64,000 nucleotides of DNA, from the NCBI GenBank assembly GCA_012845835.1, contig JABAKD010000017.1, positions 9,414,942 through 9,478,941 of the forward strand. The letters run 5' to 3'. Source of the stretch: Undaria pinnatifida. Lineage: Eukaryota > Sar > Phaeophyceae > Laminariales > Alariaceae. Below, one piece after another: positions 56,694 through 64,000 of this stretch; within the stretch, counting starts at the first letter, position 1, and every line of letters starts with the position of its first letter. Both the position numbers and the translations under genes were made by a program. The notes under the pieces are model-generated. The model saw only the letters and a program-made list of their open reading frames with translations, was not told the DNA's origin and searched no databases.

Positions 56694-57025
56694 AACGCCC
56701 CGGTGGCGTATCAGGTTATCCTCGAGCCTGGTATAGGTCAGTTTCGCGACTTCGAGCCCCTCCGAGTGCATTCTCGTATATAATTCGAAGGGACTTTTTA
56801 CTTGTGCACGAATTGTCTCTCGGAAAGCGCGAGAGCGTGAGCTAGCAGCACTCGACGAAAAATATCGACGAGCAGTGATGGGATTGCTGAACCCTATGCG
56901 CGCGATGAAAATTGAAGGCAATATGAATCGGGGGGGGAGAAGGGACTACACCTGTGACCACGGCTTGTCCAGAAGAAGCTGGAAAGTAGATGTGTGTGAA
57001 GAAAAAAAAGAAAAAGAAAAAAAAA
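56694..57025 (+). mobile_element. SINE-1 copy
   Basis: CGCCCCGGTGGCGTATCAGG, TTATCCTCGAGCCTGGTATA, box B-like GACTTCGAGCCCCTCC, GAGAGCGTGAGCTAGCAGCA, GGATTGCTGAACCCTATGCG, CCACGGCTTGTCCAGAAGAA and a long A-rich tail. The first eight bases of the usual head (GCCGGTCG) are replaced by the preceding repeat. It follows directly on the family F array. Confidence 0.75.
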
Positions 57026-57149
57026 CGTCCTCGAAGTAATGTTTTCTGATGAGATATTGAGCTCCTCGCGTTAGGATCGCACAAAATTCTTAGAATATGC
57101 TGCGCCCCTTCGATAGCGTGTGATGACTTCTTCAGACAGCAACAATTTG

Positions 57150-57265
57150 GCCAAAACGTGCTACTCGTATCGTCGCCCGTTTCTATACGTAGATCACGTA
57201 GATCTCTGTCGGCGTTAAAAGGCGCACCGCTCTCTGCATGGTGTCGGATCCACGTCCGCTTCAGG
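57150..57265 (-). pseudogene. Fragment of the 53.2-55.5 kb retrotransposon family
   Basis: The minus strand encodes LKRTWIRHHAESGAPFNADR then DLR, matching residues 598-620 of the retrotransposon ORF (LKSMSIRHQVESRAPFHADR, DLR). Similarity fades after about 30 codons (LRIETGDDTSS). A second, older insertion of the same lineage. Confidence 0.6.
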
Positions 57266-57295
57266 AAGGGGGGAGGGGTCGCGTAGGCCACCTCT

Positions 57296-57477
57296 TGGCG
57301 TTGGTTAATATCAGCTATGATATCTGTGTGTACCACTTTTGGTTTCTTTTTTTTGGTCCCTGGGGTGTTCTTCTATTCCACATGTCCAGAGTGACTGAAG
57401 CCTGTCCTGTGCCCACGGACTTGATTATTGCGAGCTAATGTGAGAGAATGACAACAACGACAAGAACAACAACAATC
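57296..57477 (+). mobile_element. AAC-family retroposon copy, diverged
   Basis: TATCAGCTATGATATCTGTG, TGTACCACTTTTGGTTTC, CCCTGGGGTGTTCTTCTATT, AGAGTGACTGAAGCCTGTCC, ACTTGATTATTGCGAGCTAA, TGTGAGAGAATG, then a mixed AAC/GAC tail. A 4-bp AATG insertion interrupts the usual GTGAGAAC junction. Confidence 0.65.
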
Positions 57478-57479
57478 TG

Positions 57480-57841
57480 CGCACCTGCGCGGTGACACAA
57501 AACGCGCATGTCGCGTGCGTGCTGGCGTATCCTGCAACACAGGCGAGACACATCGCCGGTAACTAGTTGCCAGCTTCGGGTTCACTTTGAGCACAGCGAT
57601 GAATTGAACCGCGTTTGGATATCGTTCAAGGACAATCTAACTAGGGGATCTGCCACCCCGAAAGTATCCTGGTTCCCGGGGTAGCAGAGCCCATTGCTCG
57701 ATACCTCTCGTCCTCCTCGTCGGCGTTACCCTTAGAGAACACCAAGGCCGCGGTAGTGGTCATGTTTTGCCATCCTCTTCGTTACCGTGTACTGTTCACT
57801 ATCGCGAGTGACTCTAAACCTCGACAAAAAAAAGGGCTTAG
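57480..57841 (-). other. Coding-like minus-strand remnant
   Basis: Minus-strand pieces read DEEDERYRAMGSATPGTRIL near 57720-57660 and KVNPKLATSYRRCVSPVLQD near 57590-57535, separated by stops. They may be the 3' continuation of the decayed gene at 58092-59010. Function unknown. Confidence 0.2.
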
Positions 57842-57925
57842 AAGAGTATTTTGGTTGACGCGGTTTTGAACCGCAATCCGGTGACGGTAGATATCGAGAG
57901 ACCCGACAACCGCATACCAGGCAGT
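57842..57925 (-). mobile_element. tRNA-like head, isolated
   Basis: Minus strand: CTACTGCCTGGTATGCGGTT contains a box A-like TGGTATGCGG. GATTGCGGTTCAAAACCGC has a perfect T-stem (GCGGT/ACCGC) and box B. It is followed by CAACCAAAATACTC and a run of T. The acceptor stem does not pair, so it is a SINE head or tRNA relic of another subfamily. Confidence 0.4.
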
Positions 57926-58091
57926 AGCTACTCGCGCGAGTGACTCTGAGTCGCTGAAAAAATCGGATCCATCAAAAACGATCCCCTGTGACGTATATAC
58001 TATATAAACTATACTTCGAAGTACTTCATTATAGGTACAGCATAGTACAGTATTGCGTTCATCGGAAGCGGTCGCGTCGCGAAGACCGGGG

Positions 58092-59010
58092 TCAGCCTGT
58101 ACAGCTTCTACTAGGCCTTCCCGTCTCCCATGGCGGGCCCCGCACGAACGCTCGCTGAAGACGAGCGATGACTATGCCCCACTTCGCGCCCCACCACTCC
58201 TGACTACCACAAACCACGCATCTCGCGTGGACGACGTGGTTTCCGTCCCCGCATGGCATCCTTACCACACGGTGTCCTTGGTTAACCGCTACGGCGCCGA
58301 CCCTGCACGTTATATGTTCACGGTTCCCGCCAAGGGAGGCGCGCGGCCGCTCCCTTCCCCCCTGATTCTCCGTATTTCCCCCACTTACCCTTCGACGGAG
58401 GGTCTCACGCCTTCTGGGCCCCTTCTCGTCGTCATCCTTGAGGCCGGGTACCGCTTGGGCAAGCTCCACCTCGTGGGGGGGTAGTCATCCAGTCGGACCC
58501 TCCGATTGGCATGCGCGGCAAGGCCGTGGGTATTCGTTCCCGCGGGCAAGGCGTTCCGCACAGGCCAACATGCAATGGCCGTGTACCCGTCCTCCACGGT
58601 CGCACGATATCTCTACCGGTGCGCTGCTGCCCCCCAGACCCCCGTATAGGTTCTTCGGGGATCATCCGCAGTATGCGCGCAGTTCGTCCCCCGCCGCTAT
58701 TTCTGGTCTGCTTTGCAATCGCCAACCTCCATCGGGATCGTTCTCCTCACCAACGTCCCCCCAAAGCCGCGCTATGCGGTGCTGTTGGCCGCCACCTCCT
58801 TTCACATCGCCATAAATCCGTATGTGGAGCGGCGGTAGAAAGTTCATCAAGGGAGCTATGCCTCGGCTGGGCAATCCCGACCTCCCCGTTCATAGCAATA
58901 ATAGCAATCCCGAAGCTGCCCTCGCCCGCGTCAGCCGCCCCCTCGTCAGTGTGCAGCGCGCACCTTGCATGGATTGCCCCGCCATAGCAGGTAAATCTGT
59001 CGTTTGCCTC
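58092..59010 (-). pseudogene. RING-like zinc-finger gene relic with two in-frame TGA codons
   Basis: One minus-strand frame stays open from 58874 to 58092 except for TGA at 58664-58662 and 58487-58485. Before the second TGA it encodes PVEISCDRGGRVHGHCMLAC, AERLARGNEYPRPCRAC. After it, CRVGAVAVNQGHRVVRMPCG and DGNHVVHARCVVCG. Both have Cys/His spacing like the second half of a RING finger. A further frame (59013-58780: DRFTCYGGAIHARCALHTDE) may be an upstream exon. GC content is higher than its surroundings. Sense-codon loss by CGA-to-TGA change is the simplest explanation; an intron-containing or recoded gene is not excluded. No family assigned. Confidence 0.42.
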
Positions 59011-59079
59011 CATATTCTCGCCATACGAGTAACGTGTTTGGGGATACCAAATTTGGTTGTGTAGGAAAAGGTATAGTGA

Positions 59080-59440
59080 CAGTATTGAAACCGGTGCATA
59101 TCACAACCGACGGCCAGCCCATCCCACGAAAAAACTAGGTTGGCAATTAAAAAAAACGGTGAGTTTTTTTTTAACCAAACTTTTCGTTGTGACCTTCGTC
59201 GGGTTCAATGGTGTTGTCGTGTGTTTTCCTACCCAAACCAACCTTTGGTGCCCCGCAAACACCCTATCACCCCACATGACGCTCGTGCATTAATACGTGG
59301 TGGGGCAGACGTGCCAAGCCGGTTCCCATCAACATCCCCCTCTCCCTTAGCATCCTTGTAACTCATGTCATGTCTACCATGTCCTGCGCCGTGTTTGCCA
59401 CCGGAAAGAGGCATTGAGCATGTACTACTCGTGGGGACAT
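59080..59440. other. No gene recognised
   Basis: Plus frames at 59057-59361 are short and without motifs. Nothing repeat-like was matched. Confidence 0.4.
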
Positions 59441-59563
59441 GGTACGGCATATGGTACAGTATATGGCACGGTATATGGTACGGTATATGGTACGGTATAT
59501 GGTACGGTATATGGTACGGTATATGGTACGGTATATGGTACGGTATAGAGTACGGTATGTGGT
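59441..59563. repeat. 12-bp tandem array GGTATATGGTAC
   Basis: Nine to ten units of GGTATATGGTAC, with GGCATATGGTAC at the left and GGTATAGAGTAC at the right. Peptide frames (GIWYGIWY, YRTIYRTI) are artefacts. Confidence 0.95.
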
Positions 59564-59879
59564 CCTGACTTGAGGAGCTCTGTTCTTTTTCTCCCTCATA
59601 CAAAAGCCCAACTTCAGCTTTGATAAAACAAAATCGAGTGTAGCCCGATGGACAATCCCAGTACAAACTATTATTGTACGGACTACTTATTATCTACTGT
59701 TATGTACTACTAGAATAGGTAATATTCCGTACTATGAGGCACTAGTCGGCACTATTAGATTTTATTAGGTACTACTGGCGTCAGGTAACGTTAGGTGCTA
59801 TTAAATATTAGGCTCTCAACGAGCAACATCGCAAAAACAAGAATGGCATCCAGTTCATCCCGTCGATTTTCGTTTAAGT

Positions 59880-60243
59880 AGCCCCGTCATTTAGAAAAAT
59901 TAACCAGGACGTGCTGTCCCTTTTGCAGCGTGCCAACCCTAACCCCTGTCGCGGCATGCTAACCGTAACCGTAACCCTAACCCCACCCTTGCCGCCGTAA
60001 AAACTCTCTCTGCCAGGCTCGGAAGCGTCAAACACTGCTGCGTACTTGAACCACCAGGCGCTTCGAAGGGGTGCGTTGGCGCCCCGAGTGTGTTTGGGTG
60101 CAAGGCTCAGGCATGTGATCGTGGTCGGTTCGGTTCCGCCATAAGCCGAGTCTTCCACGAATCCAGGCGCACCGCGGAGGTGCGAGCAACATAATAAGCA
60201 GACCGCCTGCACATAGGTCCGTTCTTCCGTCAGTTCCTTGCAT
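59880..60243 (-). other. Cysteine-pair open frame with telomere-like stretch
   Basis: The minus frame encodes HVICIICKELTEERTYVQAV then CLLCCSHL, a C-x2-C ... C-x2-C arrangement, followed by ordinary composition to about 60000. At 59930-59990 the plus strand has CCAACCCTAACCCC and ACCGTAACCCTAACCCC, an interstitial telomere-like run that the same frame reads through. Possibly an exon or relic; no domain is confidently recognised. Confidence 0.25.
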
Positions 60244-60316
60244 ATGATGCAGATAACGTGGCTACCCCTCGCCCTGCGTGTCGTCCGCCGCGTGTTACGA
60301 TTTGGGGATAGGGGTA

Positions 60317-60578
60317 GAGTGATTCTACGATAGCCCCCCCCCCCCACATCCAGCGTTTTTTTTTGTCGAACGTTTCATGGCTGCTCGGCACGAGGAAGGG
60401 TGCTATGAAAAATATATCTGCAAACATTTTCTTGTTTGCGGAGGGAGGACTATCAAACGATGACGTCCGGGTGGTAACGGGCACCGTATTTCAGGAGATA
60501 TTTAAGGAGGGAGTTGGTTTCAAAACCGGCGATATCGTTAAAGAAAAGTTGGGGGCGCTACCACCGTAGAACGACTCG
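60317..60578 (+). mobile_element. MITE-2 copy 2, 262 bp, TSD GGTA
   Basis: Left end GAGTGATTCTACGATAGCC. Right end reverse-complemented GAGTCGTTCTACGGTGGTAG. GGTA lies directly on both sides, a 4-bp target-site duplication. Interior words TCGAACGTTTCATGGCTGCT, CAAACATTTTCTTGTTTGCG, TTCAGGAGATATTTAAGGAG and GGTTTCAAAACCGGCGATAT match the other copies. Confidence 0.8.
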
Positions 60579-60599
60579 GTATCATACGAAGTACTCCTT

Positions 60600-61390
60600 T
60601 TTGGCGAATGACGGGTCTCCGTAACCCGATATCGTCGGAAGGCCATCCCTGTATAGTGCGGTATAGTGCGGTAGGGGTTGCAGTTGTTATTATTAGGCCA
60701 AACGTTTCTGACCTCTACAGTGCGCTTGAGCTCTTCAAGCGTGGAACCATTGGTTGGTAGGATAATTTGACGAGCACGTTCGTTGGTCCGGTTGCGCGAA
60801 CGAATGGATTCCAAAGTTGTGTTTCGGGTGATGATGGATGGTCATGGTGAATGGTGTTGATATTTACCTCCCCCTCATGTTAGGGGCTCAGAAAGTTCTC
60901 AGAACATCCTGCTGCACCCCCAGCGTGAGATGAGTCTTTCCCTTCACTTTTCCTCGTATGCCGCATGGGATGTTTTGATCGGGTTGCACTTCCACTTTTT
61001 TCACTTTTTTTTTCTCAAGTTTTGGTGTTTGTGGGTGAGACGGAGAGCTCCTCAGGTGAAAATCCCCAGAAAATGTTATGGCTATATGCGTGCTACGATG
61101 GCGGTTTTAAGGGATACCACTTGTAGGCTACAATCAGTTCTGAATGACGGGGTCTTCTTAACCGGAAACGTCGGAATGCTATTTTACCTTGTTTCGCACC
61201 ACAATCGTTTTTTGTATACCTAACGCCAATGGGATTGTTGATCGGGTTTGCACTTTCATTATATCAAAATATCAGTTTTTGGGTGACGTATTTGAAATAG
61301 ATATCCTGTGACGTAGTTGAAATAGAGGTCTCCTCAATAGGTTAGGAGCCTCGGAAAGAAAAGGACAACTCCAGTGTAGGATCTGTCGCC
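60600..61390 (+). mobile_element. Family F block followed by a MITE-1-like copy
   Basis: 60640-60930 carries family F words (CGGTATAGTGCGGTAGGGGT, CTCTTCAAGCGTGGAACC, GGTTGCGCGAACGAATGG, CTCATGTTAGGGGCTCAGAA). 61086-61390 is a MITE-1-like copy: GCGTGCTACGATGG left end, CTGAATGACGGGGTCTTCTT, CCTAACGCCAATGGG, ATCAGTTTTTGGGTGACG, GAGGTCTCCTCAATAGG and a poorly preserved right end. A CCTGTGACGTA/GAAATAGA duplication lies inside. Confidence 0.6.
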
Positions 61391-61404
61391 GCCCCTATCG
61401 CAGC

Positions 61405-61607
61405 TTATGGCTGGTCCTCTTCTCCCTCTTCTCCCTCTTCTCCCTCTTCTCCCTCTTCTCCCGTGCAGGCATCCCCCATCGGGCACTTGCCAACGTCTCC
61501 GGGCACCCCCTCGCCGCCATGCTCCTGCAGCGCTCGCCGGTCACACTGGCCTACCATTGTGGTTGCCCGACACTTGGGGCACCTCATGTCAGTTTCGGCA
61601 TTTATGC
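61405..61607 (-). CDS. Candidate last exon, Cys-rich and EEG-repeat protein
   Basis: Read from acceptor TTCTGTGCTCTAG it encodes INAETDMRCPKCRATTMVGQ, CDRRALQEHGG, KCPMGDACTGEEG, then four more EEG-type repeats and EDQP before TAG/TAA. Two Cys pairs (C-x2-C, then C-x5-C) could bind zinc. Joining to the candidate exon at 61681-61960 across a 73-bp GT-AG intron keeps frame: one base is left upstream, two begin this exon. The GAAGAGGGAG repeat encoding the tail is also a simple-sequence array, so tail length is not informative. Family unknown. Confidence 0.35.
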
Positions 61608-61680
61608 CTAGAGCACAGAAACACGGTAGATGGAGGTATGTGGCTGTGAGTGCAACAATTAAGGTGCATTTGTGGGTTAC

Positions 61681-61960
61681 CCAACGCTTTGTGGCACACC
61701 CCACGTTGTTCCTCCTCGTCCCCGCCCAGCCATGGTGACCCTGATGATAACGGCGATGGTGCCTGGAGTGGCAACGGCGCCGTTGCGGGCGCCGACACGG
61801 GCTTAACGCCTGTCTCCGCCGTTGATGTCGGAAGGGGCGGCGGCAATGGTGGCGGCGGAGGCGGCGGCGACGAATCTGTCAGCCGAGTCGGTGACGGCGC
61901 GGGCAGAGATGTTGGCGGTGACACCGGTAGCAGGGTTGGCGAAAACACCGGCGGTGTCAT
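61681..61960 (-). CDS. Candidate Pro-rich exon upstream of the Cys-rich exon
   Basis: An open frame with MTPPVFSPTLLPVSPPTSLP, a poly-Pro segment (SSPPPPPPPLPPPLP), then SSGSPWLGGDEEEQRGVCHK and ALG before donor TTGG|GTAACC. Another minus frame (61994-61803: SADSDTETFTDDTAGVFA) has more protein-like composition but ends at a stop before the donor. Frame choice is therefore uncertain. The 5' end is unresolved because a MITE-1 copy lies at 62242. Confidence 0.3.
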
Positions 61961-62241
61961 CTGTGAAGGTCTCTGTATCCGAGTCTGCCGACAAAATCTG
62001 GATCTGTACGCTACCTATGTGTGGCTACCAGCAGGGACGGATCCTAAACCAACAAGCTTCAGCGCATGTAGAGAATCTGGGAAAGCGAAAATATCCGACA
62101 GAGTCAACGGCAGTACTTGCGGCAGCGTCAGCCGGGGGTATGATCACCTCTGGAGTCAGAAATAGCCGTGAGCGACGATGGAATCTGGGTGTAATGCACG
62201 CCACGACAGGCGTAGGAATTCCTTTCTGAGAAGGTGTAAAG

Positions 62242-62514
62242 GACGCGTGCTACGACGATAGAGGCGCACCACTTTTTTTTCTTAATACTACCCCTCAATT
62301 CAGGAGCTTAAGACCTATCCCAAAAGACTGATTTCGGAGAAAAATCAAAACTGCTGTGATACCGGATGAAAAGCGCCATGGCCTAGGTACACAACGAGTA
62401 TCACGTTAGAAAAAAATGTCGTTTTTCCGACGATTTTTGGTTAAGGAGCCGCGTCACTCAGAAACTGGTCCGTTTCTTCACACGAACACTGCTACCTCTA
62501 TCGTACCACGCGTC
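62242..62514 (-). mobile_element. MITE-1 copy, 273 bp, inverted
   Basis: Plus-strand left end GACGCGTGCTACGACGATAG, right end CTATCGTACCACGCGTC. The reverse complement of the right end, GACGCGTGGTACGATAG, pairs with the left. Interior in reverse order to 50888-51161: GGCGCACCACTTTTTTTTCT, TTAATACTACCCCTCAATTC, CATGGCCTAGGTACACAACG, CCGACGATTTTTGGTTAAGG, AACACTGCTACCTC. Fits an insertion into the GC-rich coding-like block on either side. Confidence 0.8.
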
Positions 62515-62800
62515 TTTTCTAACCCTAAGCTTCAGGAGTTCTATACGTCACTCAAAAGCGGAAGTTTGAGAAACAATTGTGCGCTCAAATTTGACGTACA
62601 ATCCATCGAGAATGCTGTTGTTAAGGCACCAGATAGTATTCCGACGGTGGCCTGTTCTTTACTCACTTTACTCCCTTTGCCACTCAAATTCCAAGCGTTT
62701 TGTCCCTGTATCGGAAGTGCGATGCTAAGAGCGTCAGTAACAAATGTTTTCACCAAAAAGAGGTACTGTATCTCTATTGTAGCGCGTGTCGTTCGTTGAA
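62515..62800 (+). mobile_element. MITE-1-like degraded neighbour
   Basis: Ends GAGGTACTGTATCTCTATTG followed by TAGCGCGTGTCG, like a MITE-1 right end. The interior (CTTCAGGAGTTCTATACG, CAAAAGCGGAAGTTTGAG) does not match well. Low confidence that it is a full element. Confidence 0.3.
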
Positions 62801-62859
62801 GGTGGCGCCTTTGGTGACGGTGAAGGCTGAGAGAGGAGCGGCGATACCGGTACCGGTTC

Positions 62860-62912
62860 CGGTGTCGGGGGCGGTGTCGGGGGCGGTGTCGGGGGCGGTG
62901 TCGGGGGCGGTG
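62860..62912. repeat. 12-bp GC-rich minisatellite (GGTGTCGGGGGC)n
   Basis: Four units of GGTGTCGGGGGC, encoding VSGAVSGAVSGA on the plus strand or PPTPPPTPPPTP on the minus. It lies in the GC-rich segment 62805-62950 between MITE-1 copies. Confidence 0.9.
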
Positions 62913-62989
62913 GAAACGGTGGCGATGGCGTCAGCACTGCCGTAATCCCCGGTGGAACCATGGTGCGGTAGGAGTTCACCGAAAACTTT

Positions 62990-63207
62990 CTGAAGCTCCT
63001 GTTTTTAGGCGCTCCATACCTAAAAACAAACTGAGGGTGAGCAGAAATGAAAGGGCAACTCAATGAACAATCTCATGACCTAGCCAGCCATTTTTTATTT
63101 TTGAGTAAACAAGGATGGCATTCCGACGATAGTGAGGTAAAAGAGCCTCGTTATTCAGACTAAACAACGGCCAAGAGTGTGCTACCCCTTATCGTAGCCC
63201 GCGTCGG
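62990..63207 (-). mobile_element. MITE-1 copy, one end missing
   Basis: CTCATGACCTAGCCAGCC, CATTCCGACGATAGTGAGGT, AAAAGAGCCTCGTTATTCAG, GTGTGCTACCCCTTATCGTA and GCCCGCGTC follow the inverted MITE-1 order from mid-element to the terminal repeat. The other terminus is replaced by unrelated sequence at about 62990. Confidence 0.6.
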
Positions 63208-64000
63208 CGATGGCGGTGGCGGCGCTCGCGGGAGAAAATCCGCCCTCCTGAGCTTGTGCCGTACTGTGCACCGAATCTGTCAAGGGAGGGGTAGTGGTCA
63301 TCTCTCGCGGCGTTGTTTCCCGCTGCTGGTGTCCCTGCAGCGATAGCGATGCCTCAAGTGGAAGTGTTTGCGGTGGTGGTAGCTGGCTGCGCCAGCCTCT
63401 CTCATTCCACAGGCGACGTGGGGTGCGGCGCAACCGTGTCGGTGGTTGCCGACAGTGTGGCGGGCGGCGAAGCTACCGAAGGTCTAGTTGCAGTTGGCAA
63501 GGGTCCTACAACGATGATGCTGCGGCAAGTTCCCCTCCAATGGTTGCGGCGCCAATGACGATGGCGGCCGGGAAGGTGTAACCCATGGTGATGGTGTATT
63601 CCTCTGAAGCGGCAGCATCTTCGTGGTCGGCTCATTTGGCGTCGTTGGCGACGTCAAAACCGTCCTCGTTCTTGGTGTTGACGGCAACAGTCGCGCAGTT
63701 GTCAGAGGGGGTCGGGTCTTCCGATGGTGGCCGGTTGCCAAACGTGCGCTGCCCCCCGGCCCCTCCTTCAGGTTCCGCCACCCCACACCAATTTCCCGTG
63801 CGCACGCCGTCGTCCTAGTGGAGGCACGCCCTTCGGCAAGCTCTCTTGATGCTGTCCTGTCCGCCTTTCGATAGTTACCACCCCCGCAGCTGCGGATGAA
63901 CCCAGTTGCGCTGTCTCCCGTGCAGATCTCCTCCCGGAAGATGTGGCCCAAGCGACTTGGCCCCCGGCGTGGTTCCCCTGAAGGGGAGACCCTCGCGTAA
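63208..64000 (-). pseudogene. GC-rich coding-like block, frames broken
   Basis: On the minus strand one frame reads SEDPTPSDNCATVAVNTKNE then DGFDVANDAK, a TGA, and ADHEDAAASEEYTITMGYTF, PAAIVIGAATIGGELAAAS before a stop. Other frames carry Thr/Pro-rich stretches (PSVASPPATLSATTDTVAPH). Composition is protein-like but no frame is intact. It may belong with the blocks at 62805-62950 and 61405-62230, split by MITE-1 insertions, or may continue beyond the window end. Strand is not certain. Confidence 0.25.

Noticed and set aside
57842-57925. Functional tRNA gene
   Set aside because: B box and T stem are good but acceptor strands do not pair; best read as a SINE head.

Overview
The window reads as nuclear DNA of a repeat-rich eukaryote, most likely a photosynthetic stramenopile close to the brown algae. 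This is inferred from GT-AG introns with GTGAGC/GTAAGA/GTACGT donors, tRNA-headed SINE-like repeats, terminal-inverted-repeat elements, long microsatellites, and two reverse-transcriptase lineages whose motifs resemble those I associate with brown algal genomes. No operons, ribosome binding sites, CRISPR arrays or rRNA genes were seen. No database search was possible.

The best-supported host gene is on the + strand, about 15.0 to 39.7 kb. It is a split gene for a TAZ-type zinc-finger protein. Exon 1 (15010-15897) ends on the first zinc-binding histidine. Exon 2 (31286-31443) supplies most of the zinc ligands. Exon 3 (36809-37182) supplies the last two cysteines. Exon 4 (37950-38065) has a second, partial copy just upstream (37818-37880). 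A possible terminal exon is 39680-39724. Reading phases agree at every junction, giving a 526-residue model. Introns 1 and 2 are about 15.4 kb and 5.4 kb and are packed with dispersed repeats.

Layout: 0-4.8 kb holds a 10-bp satellite, an inverted-repeat element, a tRNA-Ser relic and a decayed coding-like block broken by a (TAC)n array. 4.9-6.3 kb is a LINE pseudogene (- strand). 6.6-14.9 kb is dispersed repeats. 15-39.7 kb is the TAZ gene. 39.7-44.3 kb is a G/T-rich stretch with TTGATTGG-type arrays and one cysteine-rich candidate exon. 46.36-46.76 kb is a nearly perfect (CCCGA)n array. 47-53 kb mixes SINE-like copies, inverted-repeat elements and coding-like relics. 53.2-55.5 kb is a 5'-truncated non-LTR retrotransposon ORF (- strand) with reverse transcriptase and a C-terminal zinc finger and nuclease-like region. 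55.7-61.4 kb is tandem and dispersed repeats with a decayed RING-like gene. 61.4-64.0 kb is GC-rich coding-like sequence interrupted by inverted-repeat elements.

The repeats recur as recognisable families, labelled here MITE-1, MITE-2, SINE-1, SINE-2, the AAC family, and families C, E, F, G and I. These labels are mine, made by comparing copies inside the window; none is a database name.
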